Source of the DNA: Microbacterium hominis NBRC 15708
GTDB taxonomy: Bacteria; Actinomycetota; Actinomycetes; Actinomycetales; Microbacteriaceae
NCBI RefSeq assembly: GCF_001592125.1
Contig: NZ_BCWI01000014.1
Span: 1 to 64,000, forward strand
Reading direction: 5' to 3'
DNA length: 64,000 nt
Shown in pieces: positions 8,060 to 15,480 of the stretch. Below the pieces are notes generated by a model. It searched no databases, was not told the DNA's origin, and worked only from the letters and a program-made list of their open reading frames with translations. Each line of letters starts with the position of its first letter. The stretch's first letter is position 1. The position numbers were made by a program, and so were the translations under genes.

Positions 8060-9367
8060 ATGCAGATCTGGCAGTTGCCGATCATCGGTGGTGCCGTTCC
8101 GATCGTGGTCCACGCCGTGGCCGCCGTGTTCCTCGCCGTCGTGCTCGTGCGCCGGTGGGATCGACGCGCCCTCCTGTGGGCGGTGATCGGCGCGGTCGCC
8201 GGGGCCGGCCTCGCGGTGCTCGCGGTGCACCTCGTGGACCGCTCGCAGGTGTTCGGCGCCGACCCGCTCCCCGCGTTCGTGCTCCAGTGGGCGGCCGGTG
8301 CGCTCGCGGCATCCGGATGGGCGATCGGGGCGATGGTCGGTGCCCGTCCGTGGCTGCGGATCGTGTCGGCGGTGGCCGTCCTCAGCTTCCTCGTCTCCGC
8401 GACGATCGGGGCCAACGCCTCCTTCGGGCTCAACCCGACGCTCGGCACGCTGTTCGGCATCGCGGTCGACAACAGCATCGATCTTCCGCACGCCGACAAC
8501 ACGAACGGGGCGGCGCCGGCCGTCCCGCTCGCGCAGTCGTTCGTCCCGCCCGCGGGGATGCCGCAGAAAGGCACGCGCGGAACCCGGAACATCCCCGCCA
8601 CGGCATCCGGGTTCGACGCGCGTCCGGCGGGCATCTACCTCCCGCCCGCCGCCCTCGTCCCGAACGCGCCGGCGCTGCCGCTGGTGATCATGATGATGGG
8701 CCACCCCGGCAACCCCGACCCGACGGCGATCAGCGACGTGCTGGACGACTTCGCGGCGCGCAACCACGGCCTGGCGCCGACCGTGATCGTCGCAGACCAG
8801 GTGGGCTCGGCGGTCAACGACACCGCATGCGCCGATTCGAGCGCCTACGGCCGCGCCCGCACCTACGTCACGCAGGACGTGGTGGCGTGGGCCAAGGCGA
8901 ACCTGAACATCATCCAAGACCCCGCCTACTGGACGATCGCGGGGTACTCCAACGGCGGCGGCTGTGCGCTGTCGTTCGGTGCCGACTACCCCGGACTGTG
9001 GAAGAACATCCTGGACATCTCGGGGGAGCCGTTCCCCGGCTCCGAGCAGGTGGAGAACATCACGAAGACGATCTTCGGCGGTGACGCGGCCGCGTTCGAG
9101 GCGTCCAAGCCGGTCAACGTCCTGGCCGCCGCGCCGGCGGGCACGTATGCCGGAATGACCGCGGTGTTCACCGCGGGAGCGGACGATCCGACCTATCGCG
9201 CCCACGCCGACGCCGTCGCGGCCGCCGCGCAGAAGGCCGGAATGACCGTGACGCGCTACGACATCCCCGGCGCCGGTCACACCGGCGACGCGTTGAAGCT
9301 CGGGATCGTGGAGGGTTTCACGGTGCTGTACCCCGTGCTCGGGCTCTCCGTGACGCCCGGCGGGTGA
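8060..9367 (+). CDS. Membrane-anchored alpha/beta hydrolase (esterase/mycolyltransferase-like fold)
   Basis: A 435-residue protein with about four hydrophobic helices in the first 130 residues (for example IGGAVPIVVHAVAAVFLAV and IVSAVAVLSFLVSATIGA), followed by an extracytoplasmic alpha/beta hydrolase domain. The nucleophile elbow is GYSNGGG with Ser near residue 297, the probable catalytic His is in GAGHT near residue 405, and an acid is likely in the AGADDPT segment. The layout resembles actinobacterial esterase D/PHB-depolymerase-like proteins and, distantly, corynebacterial mycolyltransferases. The substrate is unknown. It is divergent from the cyd regulator. Confidence 0.8.
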   Translation: MQIWQLPIIGGAVPIVVHAVAAVFLAVVLVRRWDRRALLWAVIGAVAGAGLAVLAVHLVDRSQVFGADPLPAFVLQWAAGALAASGWAIGAMVGARPWLRIVSAVAVLSFLVSATIGANASFGLNPTLGTLFGIAVDNSIDLPHADNTNGAAPAVPLAQSFVPPAGMPQKGTRGTRNIPATASGFDARPAGIYLPPAALVPNAPALPLVIMMMGHPGNPDPTAISDVLDDFAARNHGLAPTVIVADQVGSAVNDTACADSSAYGRARTYVTQDVVAWAKANLNIIQDPAYWTIAGYSNGGGCALSFGADYPGLWKNILDISGEPFPGSEQVENITKTIFGGDAAAFEASKPVNVLAAAPAGTYAGMTAVFTAGADDPTYRAHADAVAAAAQKAGMTVTRYDIPGAGHTGDALKLGIVEGFTVLYPVLGLSVTPGG

Positions 9368-9662
9368 CGACGCTTTTACCTTCGCGTCGGCGTCGCGTCA
9401 AGATCGGCGACCTCAAGATCTGCGCAAGATTTCCGCAGGCCGAGAGTGCCTCGGACGGCGTTCCCGGGTCGTATGCGCGTGAATGTTGAGGATGCCGCAA
9501 GATTCGCGCCGATCGCTGTCTCGTACGAGCCGAACCACGTAGCGTCGTCAGTACGCGAGCCGGCGCCCGAAGTCGGCCAGCGCATCGATGAGGGCGATCG
9601 CCGGTCTGGGGGGATACGGCGGTCGCCTTCATCGTCCGTCCGGCACCGACGGCGGCGCGCGG
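9368..9662. other. Intergenic region with no recognisable gene
   Basis: About 295 bases between the hydrolase and the convergent DHFR-fold gene. It is somewhat lower in GC than its neighbours and contains three CAAGAT(C/T) repeats near 9400-9430. Open frames across it have no family resemblance. It could be a decayed gene end, but I see nothing to support a specific call. Confidence 0.4.
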
Positions 9663-10316
9663 TCACTCCGGCGGTCGGCTGAAGGTGATGTGGGTCACGC
9701 CGCTCTCGGCCGCTTCCGACGTCACGCGGTAGCCGTTCTCCAGCCCGCGGAGGTCGTCCCACAGGCGGATGCCGCGCCCCAGCAGGATCGGCACGACCGC
9801 CACGTGGATGTCGTCCACGAGCCCTTCGTCGAGGAAGTCGCGCGCCGTGGTGGCCCCACCGCCGATGCGGATGTCGCCGCCGCCGGCGACGGCGCGCGCC
9901 CGGGCCAGGGCGTCGTGCGGGCTCGCGTCGAGGAAGTGGAAGCTCGTGCCGTTGGCCATCTCGATCGATGCCCGGGGTGTGTGGGTGAGGACGAACACGG
10001 GGATGCGGAAGGGCGGCTCCTCGCCCCACCAGCCGCGCCACTCGGGGTCGTCGCCGTGCTCGTGCAGACCGAACATGCCGGCGCCCATGATCTCCGCGCC
10101 CAGGTCGGCGAAGTAGCGCATCGCGTAGCGGTCGTCGACGCCGGTCGTGCCGGCGCCCGACGAGTCGTGCAGCACACGCTCGCGGAAGGTGCGGGTCGCC
10201 GTGTAGTCCCGCGTCAGCCGCATCCAGTCCTCACCGAACGGGTTCTCGGGCGTCTGGTCGGTGGTGGTGGCGAAACCGTCGAGGGAGATGTTCAGGTCGA
10301 GGCGGACGCGGCTCAT
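9663..10316 (-). CDS. Dihydrofolate reductase-fold (RibD C-terminal domain) protein
   Basis: A 217-residue protein of the DHFR/RibD_C superfamily, NADPH-dependent reductases that are usually of unknown substrate when they stand alone. The N-terminus MSRVRLDLNISLDGF is the typical first strand and loop. A nucleotide-binding segment GGGDIRIGGGATTARDFL and the strand pair DDIHVAVVPILLGRGIRLW complete the fold. ATG at 10316 is preferred; a GTG two codons upstream is possible. GACGCT lies 7 nt before the ATG, near the leaderless spacing seen elsewhere. It follows the LLM oxidoreductase on the same strand after a putative terminator, so it may be independently transcribed. Confidence 0.85.
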   Translation of the reverse strand: MSRVRLDLNISLDGFATTTDQTPENPFGEDWMRLTRDYTATRTFRERVLHDSSGAGTTGVDDRYAMRYFADLGAEIMGAGMFGLHEHGDDPEWRGWWGEEPPFRIPVFVLTHTPRASIEMANGTSFHFLDASPHDALARARAVAGGGDIRIGGGATTARDFLDEGLVDDIHVAVVPILLGRGIRLWDDLRGLENGYRVTSEAAESGVTHITFSRPPE

Positions 10317-10393
10317 GGTCACCAGCGTCGATCATCCCCGTCGCGGCGTCAATCGCCGATCCGGACGTCATGCCCGTCTGCGGAGACGCGCAC

Positions 10394-10430
10394 CGGATTC
10401 GGATGCCGTGGCATCCGCCGTCCGAATCCG
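10394..10430 (-). terminator. Hairpin between the LLM oxidoreductase and the DHFR-fold gene
   Basis: Perfect 10-bp arms CGGATTCGGA (10394-10403) and TCCGAATCCG (10421-10430) with a 17-nt loop, plus an alternative 8-bp stem CGGATGCC/GGCATCCG (10400-10417). There is no U tract. It lies just after the stop of the gene at 10454-11485, which fits a terminator or 3'-end stabiliser. Confidence 0.45.
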
Positions 10431-10453
10431 ATGCGTTCCTCCGCATCCGCTCC

Positions 10454-11485
10454 CTACGCGGAGGCGAGGGTGGACTGCCAGCCGAGCGCCGGGGCGACGT
10501 GGCGGGCGAAGGACTCGATGATCCGCAGGTTGAACTCCACGCCCAGCTGGCTGGGGATGGTGAGCATGAGGGTGTCGGCGGACATGACCGCGGCATCCTG
10601 TCGCAGCTGCTCGACGAGCACGTCGGGCGCCGCGGCGTAGGTCTTGCCGAAGGTCGAGCGGAAGCCGTCGATGTAGCCGATGCCGTCGCCCTCCTGGCTG
10701 TGGCCGAAGTACAGCTCGTCCTCCGCGGTCGTGATCGGGAACACGGAGCGGCTCACCGAGACACGGGGCGTGCCGGTGTGCCCGGCCTCGGCCCAGGCGG
10801 CGCGGAAGCGGTCGATCTGCTCGGCCTGCAGGATGTCGAAGGGGCGGCCGTCCGCCTCGGTGACGAGGGTCGAGGACATGAGGTTGAGGCCCGTGCGCCC
10901 CGCCCACTCGGCCGTGTCGCGCGAGCCCGCGCCCCACCACACGCGCGAGCGCAGCCCGGGCGAATGCGGCTCGATGCGCTGCAGGCCGTGGCCGCCGCCG
11001 AAGGGGGAGTTCGCGTCGCGCTCGGCGAGGCCCTCGCCGTCGATCGCGCGGAGGAAGAGGTCCATGTGCTCGCGGGCGAGGTCGGCCCCGCGGGGGTCTG
11101 CCCCGGTGTAGCCGAACTTCTCGTAGCCGCGCACGACCGTCTCGGGTGAGCCGCGGCTCACGCCGAGCGCCAGGCGCCCGTCGGAGATGAGGTCGACGGC
11201 GGCGGCCTCCTCGGCGAGGTAGAGCGGGTTCTCGTAGCGCATGTCGATGACGCCGGTGCCCACCTCGATCCGCTTCGTCTTGGCGGCCATCGCCGACAGC
11301 AGCGGCATGGGGGCGGCCTGCTGGCGCGCGAAGTGGTGCACGCGCACCGCGACGCCGTTGACGCCGAGGTCGTCCATGCCCTGCGCGAGGTCGATCGCCT
11401 GGTGCAGCATGTCGCCGGCGGTGAGCTCGCGCCCGCCGCCGAGCGGGCCGTAGTGGCCGAAGGAGAGGGTTCCGAAGCGTTGCAT
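10454..11485 (-). CDS. LLM class flavin-dependent oxidoreductase
   Basis: A 343-residue luciferase-like monooxygenase (TIM barrel using FMN or F420). Typical blocks are FGTLSFGHYGPL at the N-terminus, RIEVGTGVIDMRYENPLYLAEEAAAVDLISDGRL (residues about 75-110; two consecutive blocks of the family) and RVWWGAGSRDTAEWAGRTGLNL. The substrate cannot be told from sequence. The ATG at 11485 has no Shine-Dalgarno; TAACGT lies 10 nt upstream. Longer in-frame extensions to the right have no family resemblance and overlap the neighbouring gene. Confidence 0.88.
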   Translation of the reverse strand: MQRFGTLSFGHYGPLGGGRELTAGDMLHQAIDLAQGMDDLGVNGVAVRVHHFARQQAAPMPLLSAMAAKTKRIEVGTGVIDMRYENPLYLAEEAAAVDLISDGRLALGVSRGSPETVVRGYEKFGYTGADPRGADLAREHMDLFLRAIDGEGLAERDANSPFGGGHGLQRIEPHSPGLRSRVWWGAGSRDTAEWAGRTGLNLMSSTLVTEADGRPFDILQAEQIDRFRAAWAEAGHTGTPRVSVSRSVFPITTAEDELYFGHSQEGDGIGYIDGFRSTFGKTYAAAPDVLVEQLRQDAAVMSADTLMLTIPSQLGVEFNLRIIESFARHVAPALGWQSTLASA

Positions 11486-11555
11486 GATGGGGGCAACGTT
11501 ACGCGTCCCGCATCCATTCCACTGAATGGATGTCGCGGCTGCCGTAGGTCCGCCT

Positions 11556-12047
11556 CTAGCGTCCGTCGCGCACGCTGCGGACGAACGCCTCGACGTTCGC
11601 GCGCAGCGCGGCGATGCGCGCCGCGCGCGCGGCTTCCACGTCGAACCCGATGTAGGCCGACGCGGGACGACGGCGCGCGTTGTCGTTGCACTGGAAGCGG
11701 TCGCACGCGAGCGTGCCGACCGTGTCGCCGCGGCGTCCGGCGTCACCCACGCGCTTCGCGGTGAACAGCAGCACGTCGTTCGGCAGGTGGATGTCGGCGC
11801 ACCACGAGCATTGCGCGCGGCTCTTCGGCCGGGTGTCGGCCTGGCGCAGCAGCAGGCCGGTGGGCTCGCCGTCGAGCTCGACGACGACGTAGCCGACCAG
11901 CGCCAGCTTGCGGTCGCGGGTGCCGTAGAACTGCCGGGAGTCCCAGTCCGTGTCCGGGAAGTCGGACGGCAGGGTGAGGCTGCGGCGTTCGGACTGGGTG
12001 ACGTTGATGAGCGAGGCGCGGATCTGCGCTTCGGTGAGTGCGTGCAT
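11556..12047 (-). CDS. FBP-domain protein (FusB/EF-G-binding-like zinc finger)
   Basis: A 163-residue protein with an N-terminal helical segment (LTEAQIRASLINVTQSERRSL) and a C-terminal treble-clef-like zinc finger with Cys pairs CSWC and CDRFQC and the segment IHLPNDVLLFTAKRVG. This is the FBP domain of the FusB family; FusB itself binds EF-G and rescues it from fusidic acid. In actinobacteria such proteins are common and their role is largely unproven. ATG at 12047 has GAAGGG 7 nt upstream. The in-frame ATG at 12053 is too close to that site, and the longer frame to 12149 has no support. Confidence 0.8.
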   Translation of the reverse strand: MHALTEAQIRASLINVTQSERRSLTLPSDFPDTDWDSRQFYGTRDRKLALVGYVVVELDGEPTGLLLRQADTRPKSRAQCSWCADIHLPNDVLLFTAKRVGDAGRRGDTVGTLACDRFQCNDNARRRPASAYIGFDVEAARAARIAALRANVEAFVRSVRDGR

Positions 12048-12172
12048 GAGCATGCCCTTCGGTGAGAGTCGTGCGAAGGCGGATGCCGCGGCGGCATCCG
12101 TGACGGAAGGTCGACGATCAGCGCCGGCCGCGTGCGAGACGCGGCTCACGGCGCCGGGGCGACGTCACCTCT

Positions 12173-12195
12173 CATCGGCGAAGAGCTCGCCGATG
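12173..12195. repeat. 9-bp perfect hairpin in the divergent intergenic region
   Basis: CATCGGCGA, a 5-nt loop and TCGCCGATG form an inverted repeat between the FBP-domain gene and the divergent aldo/keto reductase gene. It could be an operator for either gene; no regulator is obvious nearby. Confidence 0.3.
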
Positions 12196-12319
12196 ACCTC
12201 CCTCTGGCCCGCACGGCGGGGGCCGTTCCCGATACTCACCCCTCCAGCGTACGCGTCCGGCCCTGCAACAGATCGGAATGCGCGGAACACGTCCGCCACG
12301 GCGGTGGTTGGATCGATGT

Positions 12320-13270
12320 ATGACCCGCATCGCGCACACCGACATCGACGTCTTCCCCCTCGCCCTCGGCGGCAACGTGTTCGGCTGGACGGCCGACCGC
12401 GAGGAGTCCTTCCGCATCCTCGACGCGTTCCACGCCGGCGGCGGCACCTTCATCGACACCGCCGACTCCTACAGCGCCTGGGCCCCCGGCCACAGCGGCG
12501 GCGAGAGCGAGACGATCATCGGTGCCTGGCTGGCCGAGCGCGGCCACGGCGACGTCACCGTCGCGACGAAGGTCAGCCAGCATCCGCAGTTCAAAGGGCT
12601 CGCGGCATCCACCGTGCGCGCCGCCGCGGAGGCGTCGCTCGAGCGGCTCGGCGTCGAGTCGATCGACCTGTACTACGCCCACTTCGACGACGCCGAGACG
12701 CCCTTGGAGGAGACGGTCGCGGCCTTCGGCCAGCTCGTGTCCGACGGCCTCGTCCGCTACACCGCCGTGTCGAACTACTCGGCCGACCGCATCCGCGAGT
12801 GGGTGCGCATCGCCCGTGAGCTGGGCGTCGCCGAGCCGGTCGCGATCCAGCCGCACTACAACCTCGTGCACCGCGAGACCGAGGACGACATCGTGCCGGT
12901 CGCCGAGGAGTTCGGCCTGTCGCTGGTGCCCTACTTCTCGCTCGCGAAGGGTTTCCTGACGGGCAAGTACCGCTCGACGGATGCCGCGGCCCACGACACC
13001 CCGCGCGCGCAGGGCGCCGCGGTGTACGCGACCCCGCAGGGCCTGCAGATCATCCAGGTGCTGGAGCGCATCGGCACGGCCCACGACGTGTCGATCGCCG
13101 CGACCGCCCTCGGCTGGCTGCGCGCGAAGCCGACCGTCGTCGCCCCGATCGCGTCGGCGTCGAAGCTGTCGCAGGTCGCCGATCTGCTCGACGGCGGTCG
13201 CGTGGAGCTCACGGCCGACGAGGTCGCCGAGCTCGACGAGGTCTCGGAGTGGACGCCCACCGACATGTGA
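12320..13270 (+). CDS. Aldo/keto reductase
   Basis: A 316-residue NADPH-dependent oxidoreductase of the AKR superfamily. The catalytic tetrad is visible: Asp and Tyr in FIDTADSYSAW, Lys in VATKVSQ and His in YYAHFDD. The cofactor-binding C-terminal block is WLRAKPTVVAPIASASKLSQ. The ATG at 12320 (MTRIAHTDIDVFPLALGGNVFGW) matches the family start; an upstream frame extension to 12278 is non-homologous. TTGGAT ends 6 nt before the ATG, an imperfect form of the leaderless -10 pattern. It probably acts on small aldehydes or ketones, and the substrate is unknown. Confidence 0.92.
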   Translation: MTRIAHTDIDVFPLALGGNVFGWTADREESFRILDAFHAGGGTFIDTADSYSAWAPGHSGGESETIIGAWLAERGHGDVTVATKVSQHPQFKGLAASTVRAAAEASLERLGVESIDLYYAHFDDAETPLEETVAAFGQLVSDGLVRYTAVSNYSADRIREWVRIARELGVAEPVAIQPHYNLVHRETEDDIVPVAEEFGLSLVPYFSLAKGFLTGKYRSTDAAAHDTPRAQGAAVYATPQGLQIIQVLERIGTAHDVSIAATALGWLRAKPTVVAPIASASKLSQVADLLDGGRVELTADEVAELDEVSEWTPTDM

Positions 13271-13303
13271 GCCCCCGGGCTGCGCGGTGTCGGATGCGGC
13301 GGG

Positions 13304-13309
13304 TACCGT
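13304..13309 (+). promoter_or_regulatory. -10 box (TACCGT) for the AlkZ/YcaQ-like gene
   Basis: TACCGT ends 6 nt before the ATG at 13316. There is no Shine-Dalgarno, which supports a leaderless start. Confidence 0.35.
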
Positions 13310-13315
13310 GGCGGC

Positions 13316-14392
13316 ATGCATCACCTGAGCCGGGAGCAGGCGCGTCGCATCGCCGTGCGGGCGCAGCTGCTCGACGCCGATCGTCCCGGAGACGTGGTCG
13401 AGGTCGGTGAGCAGCTCGGGTCCATCAAGATCGACCCGACGGCCACGATCGCGCCCGCCGAGCAGACGATCCCGTTCAGTCGCATCGGCTGGGGCTACGA
13501 GCCCGGTCAGCTCGTGAAGGCGGTCGAGGACGACCGGGCGCTGTTCGAGTTCGACGGCCAGTTCCACGCGGCATCCCTGCTGCCGGCGATGCTCGCGCGG
13601 ATGCGCGCGCGGGTCTTCCGCGCGCAGGCGGCGGGCTGGCTGGAGGCCAACGCGCGCTTCCGCGCCGACGTGATCGCGCGCCTCCGCGCCGACGGCCCGC
13701 TGCTGGCCGGTCAGATCGACGACACCAGCCAGGTCGCGCACAAGGACGAGGCCGGCTGGTACGGCTCGAACCAGGTGCCCAGGATGCTCGACCTGCTGTC
13801 GTACGTCGGCGAGACCGCGGTCGTCCGTCGGGAGGGCCGCCAGCGCGTGTGGGACCTCGGCGAACGCGTGTACGCCGACGTCCCGGTGATCGACCCCGAC
13901 GAGGCGACGGCGCTGCTCGAGGAGCGCCGGCTGCAGGCGGCGGGCATCGCCCGCCAGAAGTCCCGGTGGACCCCGGTGGGGATGGCGGGGGAGCCCGCGA
14001 CCGTCGAGGGCTCGTCGTGGTCGTGGCGCGTCGATCCGGCGGCGCTGGCGGCTCTCGACGACGACGCCGGCGGTCGCGTCGCGATCCTCAACCCCTACGA
14101 CGGCATGCTCTTCGACCGTCCGCGCCTGACCGAGCTCTTCGCGTTCGAGTTCGTGCTCGAGCAGTTCAAGCCGAAGGCGCAGCGCCGGTACGGATACTTC
14201 GCGCATCCCATCCTCATCGGCGACGGTTTCGTGGGGCTGCTCGACGCCGAGCTCGACAAGAAGAAGGAGAACCTCGTCGTCACCGCCGTGCACGAGTTCA
14301 CGCCGCTGGAGCCGGAGGAGCGCGAGATGGTGGATGCCGAGATCGACGACCTCGCCGGATGGCTGGGTGTGCCCGTGCAGCGGGCGCGGTGA
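13316..14392 (+). CDS. Winged helix HTH_42 protein, AlkZ/YcaQ DNA-glycosylase-like
   Basis: A 358-residue protein of the HTH_42 (YcaQ/AlkZ/AlkX) family. Characterised members are DNA glycosylases that unhook alkylated bases or interstrand crosslinks with a catalytic Gln-x-Asp or Gln-x-Gln motif near the N-terminus. Here the N-terminal helix LSREQARRIAVRAQLLDADRP is typical, but the motif region reads GSIKIDPTATIAPAEQTIPF, with Lys-Ile-Asp where Gln-x-Asp is expected. The remaining blocks (LFEFDGQFHAASLLPA, ILNPYDGMLFDRPR, KAQRRYGYFAHPILIGD, GLLDAELDKK) fit the family. It is probably a DNA repair protein or a nucleic-acid-binding paralogue. The next gene starts 15 bases downstream, so they may share a transcript. 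Confidence 0.78.
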   Translation: MHHLSREQARRIAVRAQLLDADRPGDVVEVGEQLGSIKIDPTATIAPAEQTIPFSRIGWGYEPGQLVKAVEDDRALFEFDGQFHAASLLPAMLARMRARVFRAQAAGWLEANARFRADVIARLRADGPLLAGQIDDTSQVAHKDEAGWYGSNQVPRMLDLLSYVGETAVVRREGRQRVWDLGERVYADVPVIDPDEATALLEERRLQAAGIARQKSRWTPVGMAGEPATVEGSSWSWRVDPAALAALDDDAGGRVAILNPYDGMLFDRPRLTELFAFEFVLEQFKPKAQRRYGYFAHPILIGDGFVGLLDAELDKKKENLVVTAVHEFTPLEPEEREMVDAEIDDLAGWLGVPVQRAR

Positions 14393-14407
14393 GAGGAGCG
14401 GGGCCGC

Positions 14408-15373
14408 ATGATCGACGACGCCGTCCGTGACTGGCTGCTGGATTCAGACCCGACGTTGCGATGGCAGGTGCAGCGCGACCTGCTCGATCTGCCGGAGGAC
14501 GTGTGGGCGCGCACGCGGTCGCGGATCGCCGTCGAGGGCGACGGTGCGCGCCTGCTCGCGCACCAGGATGCCGACGGCCGGTGGGCGGGGGGAGCGTTCT
14601 TTCCCGCCGACTTCGACGTCGACACGCAGGATCAGATGCCCGGTCAGCCGTACACCGCGACCACCTGGACCCTGACGACCCTCCGCGAGTGGGGCACCGA
14701 TGCGGGCGCGCTCGGAGACACCGCCGATCGGCTGGAACGCAGCGCCCGGTGGGAGTACGACGACCTGCCCTACTGGGACGGTGAGGTCGACGTGTGCATC
14801 AACGCCATGACGCTCGCCAACGGCGCGTGGCTGGGGCGCGACATGTCGGCGCTGGCGGCGTGGTTTCCCGCGCACCAGCTCGCCGACGGCGGGTGGAACT
14901 GCGAATGGGTCGACGGCTCGGTGCGGTCGTCGTTCCACTCGACGATCAACGCCGTCCGCGGACTTCTCGCCTACGAGCTGCTCACCGGTGACGCCTCCCT
15001 CGCGGCCTCGCGCCGGCGGGGCGAGGAGTACCTGCTCGCACGCCGCCTGCGCACCCGCCTGTCGACGGGGGAGCAGGTCGGGCCGTGGACCGACGTCATC
15101 GTCCATCCTTACCGGGCGCCCTTCACCGCGCTCAAGGCGATCGACCACGTGACGGCCGCTGCGGTGCACGACGGCATCCCGCCCGATCCCCGCGCCGCCG
15201 ACAGCATCGCGATCGTGCGCGCCGCCCGCCGCCCCGACGGCACGTGGCTCCAGGGCCATCACTTCGCCGGCGACGTCTGGTTCCCGCTCGACGTCGCCGT
15301 GGGCGAGCCGTCGAAGTGGGTCACCTTCTTCGCGCTGCGTGCGCTGCGACGGTGGGATGCCGCGTACGGCTGA
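14408..15373 (+). CDS. Alpha/alpha-toroid (terpenoid-cyclase/prenyltransferase-fold) protein of unknown function
   Basis: A 321-residue soluble protein with repeated helical segments containing aromatic and Gly-Trp motifs (DADGRWAGGAFFPA, HQLADGGWNCEWVDG, RPDGTWLQGHHFAG), the signature of the squalene-cyclase-like toroid fold. It lacks the DXDD motif of class II terpene cyclases: the nearest is PADFDVDTQ, and the length is about half that of a squalene-hopene cyclase. I therefore do not call it a cyclase. It may bind a hydrophobic or sugar ligand. GAGGAGCGGGGCCGC precedes the ATG, giving a usable Shine-Dalgarno. It lies 15 bases after the AlkZ-like gene. Confidence 0.7.
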   Translation: MIDDAVRDWLLDSDPTLRWQVQRDLLDLPEDVWARTRSRIAVEGDGARLLAHQDADGRWAGGAFFPADFDVDTQDQMPGQPYTATTWTLTTLREWGTDAGALGDTADRLERSARWEYDDLPYWDGEVDVCINAMTLANGAWLGRDMSALAAWFPAHQLADGGWNCEWVDGSVRSSFHSTINAVRGLLAYELLTGDASLAASRRRGEEYLLARRLRTRLSTGEQVGPWTDVIVHPYRAPFTALKAIDHVTAAAVHDGIPPDPRAADSIAIVRAARRPDGTWLQGHHFAGDVWFPLDVAVGEPSKWVTFFALRALRRWDAAYG

Positions 15374-15480
15374 CGCGCGACGCGTCACACGACGAAACGC
15401 GATTCGCCCGTGACCGCGCCGTCCCGGGACGATGGGGACGTCGACGCGTCCCGAGCCGTCGGCGCGGACAGGAGGACGCC

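Noticed and set aside
9368..9662. Possible decayed gene between the hydrolase and the DHFR-fold gene
   Set aside because: Open frames here have no recognisable family features and the codon pattern is not that of neighbouring genes; no start with a plausible promoter or ribosome-binding site.
12150..12319. Nine-codon leader peptide (MRGDVAPAP) on the minus strand ahead of the FBP-domain gene
   Set aside because: No Shine-Dalgarno or regulatory amino acid run, and it does not abut an attenuator.
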